Part shown: piece after piece, positions 8,462 through 17,545 of the stretch | Numbering within the stretch: position 1 is the stretch's first letter | Layout: every line of letters begins with the position of its first letter | Source: Pelagibius sp965227505 | Lineage (GTDB): Bacteria; Pseudomonadota; Alphaproteobacteria; Kiloniellales; Kiloniellaceae | DNA: 64,000 bases | NCBI RefSeq assembly: GCF_965227505.1 | Contig: NZ_OZ245757.1 | Location: 1,116,001 to 1,180,000 of the forward strand | Direction of reading: 5' to 3' | Notes under the pieces: generated by a model | Told to the model about the DNA's origin: nothing | What the model saw: only the letters and a program-made list of their open reading frames with translations | Databases searched by the model: none | Program-made: the position numbers and the translations under genes

Positions 8462-9532
8462 GTGCGGCGCGCCATGGGTGAAAGCCGGGTTATGCGTGAC
8501 GATTGGGAACGCCAGGAAGACCTCATCGATCTCAGCGCAGCCGACATCGCCGCGCTGCTGCAGCCGGCTTTTCCAGGCGTGGCCATCGAGTCCGTCGCAC
8601 CCGCCAAGGGCGGCAAGGCCAACACCAACGTGCGGGTGGAACTGGCGACGCCGGCCGGGCCGGTTCTGCTGCGCCTCTTCGTGCGCGATCCGGCGGCCGG
8701 GGCCAAGGAGGTGGCGATCCTCCGGCGCCTCGCGGGCCAGGTGCCGGTCCCGAAGGTACATGCCTTCGCGCCGGACAACGCCGTAACCGGACATCCCTAT
8801 GCAATCCTGGACTGGGTCGAAGGGCGGCGCATGGACCTGGCCCTGAGCGCGGCGCGCAGCCAGTTGGAGCGGTGCCAGATGGCCGCCGCCGTGGGCGAGA
8901 CACTGGCCCGGATCGGCGCGCTGACTTTCCCGCAGGCCGGCTTTCTCTCCGGCGATCTGGCGGTTTCGCAGGGTTTTGAAACCGGCACTGAAGGGTTTCG
9001 ATCCTTTGTCGGCGAAATGACCGGCAGGCCGCGCGTCGCACAGCGGCTCACCCCCGCTTTGACCGACGAGCTGCTGCGCTTCGTCCAGGAAGCCGCGGTC
9101 GTCCTCGACGGGCCGCCCGGGCCCGCCCGCCTCACCCACTGCGACTACGACCCCAGCAACATCCTGCTGCGACGGGAGGACACGGGCTGGCGCGTCGCCG
9201 CCGTGCTGGACTGGGAGTTCGCGGTGGCGGCAACGCCGCTTCTGGACCTCGGACATATGCTGCGCGCCCCCCAGGGAGAAGACCCGCTCTTCGTCGCGGC
9301 GCTCGGCAAGGGCTTCAGGGCGGGCGGCGGCGCCCTGCCGAAGCACTGGGTGGCCGCCGCCAGGCTGCTGGACCTGCTCGCCTGGCTCGATTTCCTCGAC
9401 CGGCCCGTGGAGCGGCCACGCCTCTTTGCCGATGCCCGGAGTGTGATCCGCACCACCATCGACAGCTGGCCGGCGCTGCTGGCACAGAGCGACCACGATC
9501 CCATGCCGCCCGACCCGACCCAAAACGACTGA
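8462..9532 (+). CDS. Phosphotransferase (APH/choline kinase family)
   Basis: A 356-residue aminoglycoside-phosphotransferase-fold protein. The glycine/lysine region is near residues 45-75, the Brenner-type catalytic loop LTHCDYDPSNIL lies near residue 225, and the metal-binding LDWEFA follows about 20 residues later. The family includes choline, homoserine and sugar kinases as well as resistance enzymes, so this is not evidence of antibiotic resistance. The GTG at 8462 and ATGs at 8474 and 8492 are all possible starts; the GTG start leaves 3 bases to the DUF1287 stop. The end of the gene carries a perfect tandem duplication spanning the stop codon (see 9512-9549). Confidence 0.85.
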   Translation: MRRAMGESRVMRDDWERQEDLIDLSAADIAALLQPAFPGVAIESVAPAKGGKANTNVRVELATPAGPVLLRLFVRDPAAGAKEVAILRRLAGQVPVPKVHAFAPDNAVTGHPYAILDWVEGRRMDLALSAARSQLERCQMAAAVGETLARIGALTFPQAGFLSGDLAVSQGFETGTEGFRSFVGEMTGRPRVAQRLTPALTDELLRFVQEAAVVLDGPPGPARLTHCDYDPSNILLRREDTGWRVAAVLDWEFAVAATPLLDLGHMLRAPQGEDPLFVAALGKGFRAGGGALPKHWVAAARLLDLLAWLDFLDRPVERPRLFADARSVIRTTIDSWPALLAQSDHDPMPPDPTQND

Positions 9533-9549
9533 CCCGACCCAAAACGACT
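9512..9549. repeat. 19-bp perfect tandem duplication across a stop codon
   Basis: The 19-base unit at 9512-9530 is repeated exactly at 9531-9549. The phosphotransferase stop codon (TGA 9530-9532) lies at the junction. The second copy therefore duplicates the last codons outside the reading frame and supplies another TGA. Confidence 0.95.
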
Positions 9550-9579
9550 GACACACAAAGCAGCAATAAGGTCTTTTCC

Positions 9580-10311
9580 ATGCCCAACAGTGTTTTCGGT
9601 TTCGCTGCCGCCCTGGTTCTGGCCGTTGGCCTCGCCATCGCCGGCTGGTTCGTCGGCGACGGCTTCCTGCAGGGCCGCAAAGCCGACCGCTATGTCACGG
9701 TGAAAGGCGTGGCGGAACAGGAGGTCAAGGCGGATCTCGCGGTCTGGGCCCTGCGCTTCGTCGCCACCGGCAATGACCTCGCCGAGGTGCAGCGCAAGAT
9801 CGCCGCTGACGCCACGCTGGTCCGGGATTTCCTGACCGCCGGAGGCTTTGCAGCGGAGGAAATCGAGAGCCGCGATCTTCAGGTGATCGACCGACTGGCG
9901 CAGCAATACCAGCAGGGTCAGGTCGACAGCCGCTTCATCATCGCCCAGACGCTGACCCTGCGCAGCGGCGACGTCGACGCGGTAACGGCCACGGTCGAGC
10001 GCATGAGCGAACTGGTGGCCGCCGGTCTGGTGCTGTCCAACGAGAACCAGTGGAACAGCGGCCCGACCTACATATTTTCCGGCCTCAACGACCTGAAGCC
10101 TGCAATGATCGCCGAGGCGACCCGGAACGCCCGGGCCGGAGCCGAGCAGTTCGCGGCGGATTCCGGCAGCGGCGTCGGCGGCATCCGCCGCGCCAACCAG
10201 GGCGTCTTCCAGATCCTGCCGCGCGACAGCATTCCCGGCGCCCAGGAGGCAAAGCAGATCCACAAGACCGTGCGTGTGGTCTCCACCATCGAATTCACAC
10301 TGCAGGACTAG
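9580..10311 (+). CDS. SIMPL (DUF541) domain protein
   Basis: A 243-residue protein with an N-terminal membrane anchor or uncleaved signal (residues 5-28). A SIMPL/DUF541 domain follows: VTVKGVAEQEVKADLAVWAL near 40-60 and a DLQVIDRLAQQY segment near 105. Members are periplasmic and are linked to oxidative-stress resistance in some bacteria, but their mechanism is unknown. The stop overlaps the stop of the convergent GFA gene through a shared CTAG (10308-10311). It is probably expressed from its own promoter after the phosphotransferase gene. Confidence 0.88.
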   Translation: MPNSVFGFAAALVLAVGLAIAGWFVGDGFLQGRKADRYVTVKGVAEQEVKADLAVWALRFVATGNDLAEVQRKIAADATLVRDFLTAGGFAAEEIESRDLQVIDRLAQQYQQGQVDSRFIIAQTLTLRSGDVDAVTATVERMSELVAAGLVLSNENQWNSGPTYIFSGLNDLKPAMIAEATRNARAGAEQFAADSGSGVGGIRRANQGVFQILPRDSIPGAQEAKQIHKTVRVVSTIEFTLQD

Positions 10312-10679
10312 CGTCCGCTCTCGTCCAGCCAGGTCCAGGTTTCCGCGCCGTCGAAGTGGCGCACTTCGAGACCGGCGATGTCCGCAGGCTCGGCCATGGC
10401 CAGGTTCACCGCCATGCGCGCCTCAGGGCTGGAATCCAGGTTTTCCCAATGGGTCGTGCAGCCGCAGGTGCGGCAGCTGTGGAACGCCAGGGTCTTGTCG
10501 CCCCAGATGTAGCGGATCGTCGCCCCGGCCTCGAAATCCAGGGTGATCTGCCGGGTCTCGGCATAGGCCCAGAGCGCCCCTGCGCGCCGGCAGTAAGAGC
10601 AGTTGCAGCGTGTCAGCCACTTTGGGCAGCCGGGATAGTCAAAGCGGACGGCGCCGCAATGGCAGCTTCCACGGATCAT
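10308..10679 (-). CDS. GFA (glutathione-dependent formaldehyde-activating) family protein
   Basis: ATG 10679 is chosen because AGGAGGAG lies just upstream; it gives 123 residues. The CENP-V/GFA zinc-binding pattern is complete: SCHCGAV at the N-terminus, RCNCSYC near residue 33, and CRTCGC near residue 80. The fold binds two zinc ions. The original glutathione-formaldehyde activity is shown for only some members, so the function here is open. The gene faces the SIMPL gene tail to tail and diverges from DAHP synthase, sharing with it a 190-bp interval that holds a large inverted repeat. Confidence 0.88.
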   Translation of the reverse strand: MIRGSCHCGAVRFDYPGCPKWLTRCNCSYCRRAGALWAYAETRQITLDFEAGATIRYIWGDKTLAFHSCRTCGCTTHWENLDSSPEARMAVNLAMAEPADIAGLEVRHFDGAETWTWLDESGR

Positions 10680-10696
10680 CTGCTCCTCCTGGCGCA

Positions 10697-10769
10697 CCGG
10701 GTTAACCCTGTTCGGCAGCGCAGCGGATTCGAGGGGGGCTGCCCGACTCCAAGGTTAACCGGGTTTTTT
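10697..10769 (+). promoter_or_regulatory. Inverted repeat with T6 tract upstream of DAHP synthase
   Basis: An 11-base arm at 10697-10707 pairs with 10753-10763 with one mismatch. Each arm holds the palindrome GGTTAACC. An inner CGGCAGC/GCTGCC pairing strengthens the hairpin, and TTTTTT follows at 10764-10769. On the plus strand this has the form of an intrinsic terminator placed about 100 bases ahead of the DAHP synthase start. On the other strand it lies in the GFA promoter region. The two GGTTAACC copies could alternatively be operators. Confidence 0.55.
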
Positions 10770-10865
10770 GTCGGTCCGAAAGGCCGCTTTTCCTGTGGAA
10801 AAACCGGGTCAAGGCGCGTAAAACCGGCGGTCCGAATTGCTTAAGGAAGAAAAGGGGTCCCCCTC

Positions 10866-12266
10866 ATGGCCACGACCTGGTCGCCCGAGTCCTGGCGCAG
10901 CAAGCCGATCCGCCAGGTGCCCGACTACGCCGATAAGGCGGCTCTGGAGCGCGTGGAGGAGCAACTCGCCGTCTATCCGCCCCTGGTTTTTGCCGGGGAA
11001 GCGCGGCGCCTGCGCCAACAACTCGGCGATGTCGCCGAAGGCCGGGGATTTCTGCTTCAGGGGGGCGATTGCGCGGAGAGCTTCGCCGAGTTCCACCCCA
11101 ACAACATCCGCGACACCTTCCGCGTGATGCTGCAGATGGCGGTGGTGATGACCTTCGGCGCCGCCTGCCCGATCGTGAAGGTGGGACGTCTCGCCGGTCA
11201 GTTCGCCAAACCCCGCTCCGCGCCCACCGAGGTGCAGGGCGAGGTCGAACTGCCCAGCTACCGCGGCGACATCATCAACGGCATCGACTTCGAGTCCGAC
11301 GCGCGCCAGCCGGACCCGGAGCGCCTGCTGCGCGCCTACAACCAGGCCGCGGCCACCCTCAACCTGCTGCGCGCCTTCGCCCAGGGCGGCTTTGCCGACC
11401 TGCACAAGGTGCATCAGTGGAATCTGGAGTTTGTCTCCGACAGCGCCCAGGCCCAGCGCTACGAGGAACTGGCCGAGCGCATCGACGAGGCCCTGGCCTT
11501 CATGCGTGCCTGCGGCATCGCTCCGGAGACCGTGCCGAAGCTGAAAGAGACCGACTTCTACACCAGCCACGAGGCCCTGCTGCTGTGGTACGAGCAGGCG
11601 CTGACCCGCGTCGACAGCCTGACCGGCCAGTGGTACGACTGCTCGGCGCACATGGTCTGGATCGGCGACCGCACGCGCAACCCCGAGGAAGCGCATGTGG
11701 AGTTCATGCGCGGCATCCAGAACCCCATCGGCATGAAGTGCGGCCCGTCGTCGGACCCCGACGAACTGCTGCGGGTCATCGATGTCCTGAACCCGGAAAA
11801 CGAGCCCGGCCGCCTGACCCTGATCGCCCGCATGGGCCATGACAAGGTCGGCGACCATCTGCCCGCCCTGATCCGTGCGGTGCAGCGCGAAGGCCGCAAG
11901 GTCGTCTGGTCCTGCGATCCCATGCACGGCAACACCATCAAGTCGTCCAGCGGATACAAGACGCGGCCCTTCGACCGTATCCTGGACGAGGTGAAGAACT
12001 TCTTCGCCGTCCACCGGGCCGAGGGCAGCTATGCCGGCGGCGTGCATTTTGAGATGACCGGACAGGACGTGACCGAGTGCATCGGCGGCGCCCAGGCGAT
12101 CAGCGACGAGCGGCTTGGGGACCGCTATCACACCCACTGCGATCCGCGCCTGAATGCCAGTCAGTCCCTGGAACTGGCCTTCCTGATCTCCGAAGCGCTG
12201 AAGGACGAGCGTGTCGCCCGCCAGAACGGCAATGGCCGCCGCGGCAAGGTGGCAGCGGCCTCTTAG
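10866..12266 (+). CDS. Class II 3-deoxy-7-phosphoheptulonate (DAHP) synthase
   Basis: A 466-residue class II (plant/mycobacterial type) DAHP synthase, which joins phosphoenolpyruvate and erythrose 4-phosphate in the first step of the shikimate pathway. Family motifs are FLLQGGDCAESF (about 60-71), the metal-site region, VVWSCDPMHGNT near 343-354, and HFEMTGQDVTECIGG near 394. The length is normal. ATG 10866 follows an AAGGAAG-rich stretch. The terminator-like repeat just upstream could provide transcriptional control of this pathway entry point. pncB follows after about 160 bases. Confidence 0.95.
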   Translation: MATTWSPESWRSKPIRQVPDYADKAALERVEEQLAVYPPLVFAGEARRLRQQLGDVAEGRGFLLQGGDCAESFAEFHPNNIRDTFRVMLQMAVVMTFGAACPIVKVGRLAGQFAKPRSAPTEVQGEVELPSYRGDIINGIDFESDARQPDPERLLRAYNQAAATLNLLRAFAQGGFADLHKVHQWNLEFVSDSAQAQRYEELAERIDEALAFMRACGIAPETVPKLKETDFYTSHEALLLWYEQALTRVDSLTGQWYDCSAHMVWIGDRTRNPEEAHVEFMRGIQNPIGMKCGPSSDPDELLRVIDVLNPENEPGRLTLIARMGHDKVGDHLPALIRAVQREGRKVVWSCDPMHGNTIKSSSGYKTRPFDRILDEVKNFFAVHRAEGSYAGGVHFEMTGQDVTECIGGAQAISDERLGDRYHTHCDPRLNASQSLELAFLISEALKDERVARQNGNGRRGKVAAAS

Positions 12267-12427
12267 GCCGCCGTCCCACCGGCATTTCCGCGGGATGCCT
12301 CGCAGAACGCATGGCTGCCATCGCTCCAGGAGGCTGGCGTCCTGCGGCCGCTTCGCGCTAGATTTCCGGTTTCTTGAGCCTGTTTCTCGCCTCTATCCCG
12401 GGAGGCAGCGGCTTAAAGGAGCGAGCG

Positions 12428-13618
12428 ATGCCAGAGGGTCCCAGCCGCCACGCATCCCCTGAGGGCGAAAGCCCACGCGCGACCGCCAGGATGGACCGTT
12501 GGCCGTTGGAAGAGGCCGATATCGCCGCCTGGACGGACGTCTATTTCAAGAAGACGCGCAAGGCGGTGGAACGTTTCGGCGACATCAAGGCGACCTACGC
12601 CGTCTTCATGCGCCGCCCGGTTATCTCGGCGCCGCGCCTGGCGATCGAGTGGCTGGGTCAGATCGCGAAAAACCGCGAGACGAGCTTCGAGATCGACCTG
12701 CGCTACCCAGAAGGCAAATGGGTCGGCGCCGGTGAGCCCCTGCTCTACGTGACCGGCCCGCTGTCGCAGTTGGCGGACCTGGAAACCCTGCTGCTGCAGA
12801 AACTGGGGCCGACCTGCCTGGCCGCCTACAACGCCTACAGCATGTGCGCCGAGTTGCCGAAGACGGCCTTTCTGGCCATGGACGCCCGGCACTGTGCCGG
12901 CGCCGAGATGGCCGAAGCCATGGCCTATGCAGCCTCGGTGGGCTCGGACCGGGCGAGGCGCAAGGTCGCCGCCGTCGGTTTCATCGGCAACGCCACGGAC
13001 GCCACCGCCCACTACTTCGGGCGCGAGGGCGGCATGGGCACCATGCCGCATGCCTTCATCGGCTACGCCGGCAGCACGCTGCGGGCCGCGGAGATGTTCG
13101 ACGAGACCTTTCCGGACGAGCCGATGACGGTGCTGGTCGACTATTTCGCGCGGGAGGTGACCGATGCCCTCACCTGCTGCCGCCGCTTTCCCAGCCGCGC
13201 CGCCGCCGGCAACCTGGCCGTGCGCATCGACACGCCGGGCGGGCGCTTCATCGAGGGGCTCGACCCGCCGGAATCCTACGCCGTGGTGGAGCGCAACGCC
13301 CCCGGCGCCCTGCGCGGCTACCGTACCGACGACGAACTGCGCTACCTCGTCGGCCCGGGCGTTTCGGCTGCGGCCATCTGGCGCATGCGTGAATGCCTGA
13401 ATGCCGAAGGCTTCGACAAAGTGAAGATCGTCGCCTCCTCCGGCTTCAGCCCCGCCAAGTGCCGCCTGATGGCCGAGGCCAAGGCGCCCGTCGATGTCGT
13501 GGGCACCGGCTCCTACCTGCCGGACCGCTGGTCTGAGACCTATGCGACGGCGGATATTGTCGAGTATGACGGCGTCCCGCGGGTCAAGGTCGGCCGCGAG
13601 TTCCTGTTGCGAAAGTAG
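12428..13618 (+). CDS. pncB: Nicotinate phosphoribosyltransferase
   Basis: The ATG at 12428 with AAAGGAGCGAG upstream gives 396 residues; a longer in-frame start at 12374 lacks support. The protein matches the NAPRTase family, which converts nicotinate and PRPP to nicotinate mononucleotide in NAD salvage. Recognisable features are the VDYF / FIGNATDA segments, the RIDTPGGRF segment near residue 265, and the IVASSGF phosphate-binding region near residue 340. A nearby nadE (14226) completes NAD synthesis, so this locus groups two Preiss-Handler steps. No obvious NAD-regulator site was seen upstream. Confidence 0.9.
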   Translation: MPEGPSRHASPEGESPRATARMDRWPLEEADIAAWTDVYFKKTRKAVERFGDIKATYAVFMRRPVISAPRLAIEWLGQIAKNRETSFEIDLRYPEGKWVGAGEPLLYVTGPLSQLADLETLLLQKLGPTCLAAYNAYSMCAELPKTAFLAMDARHCAGAEMAEAMAYAASVGSDRARRKVAAVGFIGNATDATAHYFGREGGMGTMPHAFIGYAGSTLRAAEMFDETFPDEPMTVLVDYFAREVTDALTCCRRFPSRAAAGNLAVRIDTPGGRFIEGLDPPESYAVVERNAPGALRGYRTDDELRYLVGPGVSAAAIWRMRECLNAEGFDKVKIVASSGFSPAKCRLMAEAKAPVDVVGTGSYLPDRWSETYATADIVEYDGVPRVKVGREFLLRK

Positions 13619-13706
13619 GGCGTATCGCCGATAACCGCGGCTGCGCCGGGGCCTCGGGTGGCGCGCGCCGGAGCGTGCCGAGGACGACCGAACTGAGTGG
13701 GGTGTC

Positions 13707-14144
13707 ATGAGCGATCCGCGTGTTGAAGAGATGATCGACAACTTTTCCTTCCTGGACGACTGGGAGGACCGCTTTCGCTATCTCATCGATCTCGGCCGCA
13801 AGCTTCCCCCGATGGAAGAAGCGCTGAAGACCGAGGAGTCCAAGGTGCGCGGCTGCACCAGCCAGGTCTGGATCGTCGACGAACTGCAGCCCGGCACGCC
13901 CCCGACCCTGCACTTCAAGGCCGACAGCGATGCCCATATCGTCAAGGGCCTGATCGCGGTGCTGCTGTCGATCTACGACGGGCGCAGCCCGGAAGAGATC
14001 CTGGCCGTCGACATCAAGGACATGATCGGCAAGCTCGGCTTCGAGCAGCAGCTCAGCCCCAACCGGGCCAACGGCCTGTTTTCCATGGTCGAGCGCATCC
14101 GCCATCTGGCCCGCCAGGAAGCGGCGCGCTGCGCGCCGGCCTAG
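13707..14144 (+). CDS. SufE family sulfur-acceptor protein
   Basis: A 145-residue SufE protein. The family-wide active-site segment VRGCTSQVW (near 46-54) carries the cysteine that accepts persulfide sulfur from a SufS-type cysteine desulfurase in iron-sulfur cluster assembly. Upstream, LIDLGRKLPPM is also typical. No suf or isc operon lies nearby, so it is a stand-alone copy, as is common in alphaproteobacteria. nadE starts 81 bases downstream. Confidence 0.93.
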   Translation: MSDPRVEEMIDNFSFLDDWEDRFRYLIDLGRKLPPMEEALKTEESKVRGCTSQVWIVDELQPGTPPTLHFKADSDAHIVKGLIAVLLSIYDGRSPEEILAVDIKDMIGKLGFEQQLSPNRANGLFSMVERIRHLARQEAARCAPA

Positions 14145-14225
14145 AACGGTTCCGCTCTGGCCCGTCAACCCATCGCTTCCCCGGGCGGGCTTGCCGCCTC
14201 CCTGGCAGGGGAGTAAGTAAAATCC

Positions 14226-15965
14226 ATGGCAGACCGGCTGAAGATCGCACTCGCGCAGACCAATCCCACCATGGGTGACATCCAGGGCAACCTGGCGCGC
14301 CTGCGCGCAGCGCGCATGGAAGCCGCCGCCAAGGGCGCGGACCTGGTGGTGGCCTCGGAAATGGTGATCACCGGCTACCCCACCGAAGACCTGGTCCTGA
14401 AGCCGATGTTTCTGGATGCCGCCCGGGCGGCCATCGAGGAACTGGCGAAGGATACCGCGGACGGCGGGCCCGGCATGATCGTCGGCGGGCCGTCGCGCAG
14501 CGATGCCGGTGCCAAACCGCCGCTCTTCGGCAAGGTGCTCAACTCCGCCTACATCCTGGACGAGGGCAAGGTCGTGACCCTGCGGTCCAAGTACGACCTG
14601 CCCAACTACGGCGTCTTCGACGACAAGCGGGTCTTCGGCGCCGGGCCGCTGCCCGGCCCCGTGAACTATCGCGGCGTGCGCCTGGGCGTGATGATCTGCG
14701 AGGACATGTGGACGCCGGAGGTCAGCGAGTGCCTGGAGGAGTCCGGCTCCGAGATCCTGATCGTGATCAACGGCTCGCCCTACGAACTGGAGAAGACCGA
14801 GGAGCGCATTCAGCTCGCGGTACAACGGGTGACCGAAACCGGCCTGCCGATCATCTATGTGAACCAGGTCGGCGGCCAGGACGAACTGGTCTTCGACGGT
14901 GCGTCCTTCGCGCTCAACGCCGACAACAGCCTGCCGATCCACCTGCCCGCCTTCGTCGAAGCGGTGGAGGTCAGTCAGTGGGAGCGCGGCGATAGTGGCT
15001 GGCACTGCGCCAACGGGCTGCGCGAAGCGCCGGACAGCGGCCTGGAGGGCAACGGCCTGGGCGGCCGGGCGGACGCCGGGATAGAGCCGATCTACCGCAC
15101 GCTGATGCTGGGCCTGCGCGACTACGTGAACAAGAACCGCTTTCCCGGCGTTATTCTGGGCCTCTCGGGCGGCATCGACTCAGCCCTTTCGGCAGCGATC
15201 GCCGTCGACGCGCTGGGCCCCGAGCGGGTGCACTGCGTGATGATGCCCTCTCCCTACACCAGCCGCGAAAGCCTGGAGGACGCGGACGAAGCGGCGCGGC
15301 TGCTGGGCGTAAAACTGGACCAGGTGTCCATCGAGCCCGCCATGCAGGCCTTCGGCGGAATGCTGGAGCCGATCCTCAACGGCTACGCGGCCAAAGCCAA
15401 CGCCGGCGACACGACCGAGGAGAACATCCAGGCGCGCTCGCGCGGGCTGACCCTGATGGCGATCTCCAACAAGCTCGGCTACATGGTGCTCTCCACCGGC
15501 AACAAGTCCGAGGTCTCGGTCGGCTATGCCACCCTCTACGGCGACATGGTCGGCGGCTACAACGTCCTGAAGGACGTTTACAAGACGCTGGTCTTCGCCC
15601 TGGCGCGCTGGCGCAACCAGGTGCTGCCGCCCGATGCCATGGGCCCCGCCGGCCGGGTGGTGCCGGAGCGCATCATCACCAAGCCGCCCTCCGCCGAGCT
15701 GAAGCCGGACCAGAAGGACGAGGACAGCCTGCCGCCCTACGACGTTCTGGACGACATCCTGAAAGCGCTGATCGAGGACGAGGAAAGCATCGCCGGGATC
15801 GTCGCCCGCGGCCACGACCGCGATACCGTGAACCGCGTCTGGCGGATGCTGGAACTGGCGGAGTACAAGCGCCGCCAGGCCTGCCCGGGGGTGAAGATCA
15901 CCCGCCGCGCCTTCGGCCGCGACCGCCGCTATCCCATCACCAACGCCTTCAAGGGGCCTGCCTGA
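14226..15965 (+). CDS. nadE: Glutamine-dependent NAD+ synthase
   Basis: A 579-residue two-domain NAD synthase. The N-terminal nitrilase-like glutaminase domain (1-270) has the expected Glu (SEMVITGYPTEDL, near 45), Lys and Cys (MICEDMW, near 158) regions. The C-terminal ATP-pyrophosphatase domain (about 290-579) has the P-loop LGLSGGIDSAL near 312. The enzyme amidates deamido-NAD+ with ammonia channelled from glutamine. GGGGAG lies a good distance before ATG 14226. The gene ends 24 bases before the convergent chemoreceptor gene. Confidence 0.95.
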   Translation: MADRLKIALAQTNPTMGDIQGNLARLRAARMEAAAKGADLVVASEMVITGYPTEDLVLKPMFLDAARAAIEELAKDTADGGPGMIVGGPSRSDAGAKPPLFGKVLNSAYILDEGKVVTLRSKYDLPNYGVFDDKRVFGAGPLPGPVNYRGVRLGVMICEDMWTPEVSECLEESGSEILIVINGSPYELEKTEERIQLAVQRVTETGLPIIYVNQVGGQDELVFDGASFALNADNSLPIHLPAFVEAVEVSQWERGDSGWHCANGLREAPDSGLEGNGLGGRADAGIEPIYRTLMLGLRDYVNKNRFPGVILGLSGGIDSALSAAIAVDALGPERVHCVMMPSPYTSRESLEDADEAARLLGVKLDQVSIEPAMQAFGGMLEPILNGYAAKANAGDTTEENIQARSRGLTLMAISNKLGYMVLSTGNKSEVSVGYATLYGDMVGGYNVLKDVYKTLVFALARWRNQVLPPDAMGPAGRVVPERIITKPPSAELKPDQKDEDSLPPYDVLDDILKALIEDEESIAGIVARGHDRDTVNRVWRMLELAEYKRRQACPGVKITRRAFGRDRRYPITNAFKGPA

Positions 15966-15989
15966 GCAAGCCCCCTTCCGACGCGGCGT

Positions 15990-17495
15990 TCAAAGCTTCC
16001 GGACTTCGCCCAGGAAGGCGCCGACGCGCTGCTTCAGGTCGTTGGCCTGATTGCCGAGTTCCTCGGCAGCCGAAAGAACCTGATCTGCCGCACTTCCTGT
16101 CTGGGCGGAGGCGCTGGAAACCCCACTGATGTTCTCGGTGACGTCTTGCGTGGCAGCCTGCTGTTCTTCGACCGCGGCCGAAATAGCCGTCGTCACCTCG
16201 TTGATCTCCCCGATGACATCGCTGATCACCGTGATGGCGCCCACCGCACCGTCGGTCGACGTTTGGATCTGCGAGACCTGGGACCCGATCTCCTCGGTCG
16301 CCTTGGCGGTCTGGTTGGCCAGCGCCTTCACCTCGTTGGCCACCACCGCGAAGCCCTTGCCGGCCTCCCCGGCGCGAGCAGCTTCGATGGTGGCGTTCAG
16401 CGCCAGCAGGTTGGTCTGCTCTGCGATGTCCTGAATCAGGCTGACCACGGCGCCGATCTTCTGCGCGCCTTCGGAAAGGCCGTTGACGAGATCGGTCGAG
16501 CGCTTGGCCTCGCCGACCGCCTTGCCGGCGATGGACGTACACTGGCTGATCTGCCGCGCGATTTCCTGTGCCGATGCGGTCAGCTCTTCGGCAGCGGTTG
16601 CAACAGAGCTTGCCTGGCTGTTGGTTTCTTCCGCCGTCGTGGAGAGCGCCCTGGCGCTGCTCTGCATCTCGGTGGCCGCCGTAGACACGGTCTCGACCAC
16701 AGCCCCGACCCCACTCTCGAAGTCGTCAGCCAGGCGCTCAAGTCCGGTCGCCACCGACCAGGTTACCATGGGCCCGATGTAGCCGCCTGCGTCGTCGAAC
16801 ACCGCCGAGACCCGCAGATCGAGGATGTCCTGCCCCAGCTTAATCTTCGCGTTGTGTGGCAGGTTCGCCGGATCGGAAAGCAGCGTCCTGGGGCGTTCCG
16901 GGGCCTTGTGGAAGATGTCCATGGAAGATCCGACCACCTGTTCCACCGGCACCGGCAAGGCGTCCTGCAGGGGCCGCAGAGTCTCAAGGCTGGTCTTGTT
17001 CATGTAGGTGATCTTGAGGCTGCCGCTTTCAGCCATCATCACGTTGATCGGCAGTTGGTCCAGCATGGTGAACAGCCGATCGACATCCTGCTGTTTGCGC
17101 ACCTCCGCCGTCACGACCTTCCAGGTCAGCATCGGGCCAGTGTATTTGCCGCCGCGGCCGAAGAGCGCAGTGACCTGAAGATCGAGAAATTCTCCTCCGA
17201 CCTCGATGCGGGCTTCCCAGGGCAGATTGGCGGGATCGGACAGCAGGTTGCGCTGGTGGCTCGGCTCTTTGTGAAAGATGTCGATGCTCTGACCGACGAT
17301 GGCCTCGGCCGAAACCGGTAGGACATGCTCGATCGAACGCAGGGCCTCGATAGAGGCCTTGTTCGCATAGTTGATGGTGAAGTCCGAGAGATCGAGCGTC
17401 ATCACCGCCACCGGCATGCTGTCGATCATCTGCGATAGGCTGTGTCGATCAAAAGCCGTAACCGGGCGGTCTTTAAACTTGAGTGCTGCCAGCAT
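15990..17495 (-). CDS. Soluble methyl-accepting chemotaxis protein with two PAS domains
   Basis: ATG 17495 preceded by AAAGGAGCC is preferred over ATG 17516 and gives 501 residues. Two PAS-like domains (about 15-125 and 130-245) share repeated segments such as DIFHK-x-P and LLSDPANLP, so they arose by duplication. A coiled signalling domain follows, with the hairpin tip DIAEQTNLLALNATIEAARA. There is no transmembrane segment and no HAMP domain, so this is a cytoplasmic receptor sensing an internal or diffusible signal. No other chemotaxis gene is present in the window. A 15-base motif shared with the cfa promoter region lies upstream. Confidence 0.92.
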   Translation of the reverse strand: MLAALKFKDRPVTAFDRHSLSQMIDSMPVAVMTLDLSDFTINYANKASIEALRSIEHVLPVSAEAIVGQSIDIFHKEPSHQRNLLSDPANLPWEARIEVGGEFLDLQVTALFGRGGKYTGPMLTWKVVTAEVRKQQDVDRLFTMLDQLPINVMMAESGSLKITYMNKTSLETLRPLQDALPVPVEQVVGSSMDIFHKAPERPRTLLSDPANLPHNAKIKLGQDILDLRVSAVFDDAGGYIGPMVTWSVATGLERLADDFESGVGAVVETVSTAATEMQSSARALSTTAEETNSQASSVATAAEELTASAQEIARQISQCTSIAGKAVGEAKRSTDLVNGLSEGAQKIGAVVSLIQDIAEQTNLLALNATIEAARAGEAGKGFAVVANEVKALANQTAKATEEIGSQVSQIQTSTDGAVGAITVISDVIGEINEVTTAISAAVEEQQAATQDVTENISGVSSASAQTGSAADQVLSAAEELGNQANDLKQRVGAFLGEVRKL

Positions 17496-17530
17496 GTCTG
17501 GCTCCTTTCTAATCATTTACGTTACGCCCA

Positions 17531-17545
17531 GTTGCTTATGTAACA
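17531..17545 (-). promoter_or_regulatory. 15-base motif upstream of the chemoreceptor, shared with cfa
   Basis: On the minus strand the sequence reads TGTTACATAAGCAAC, 36-50 bases before the chemoreceptor start. The same 15 bases occur in the same relative orientation upstream of cfa (23250-23264). The inner part is a near-palindrome (GTTRC-N4-GYAAC). Confidence 0.5.
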
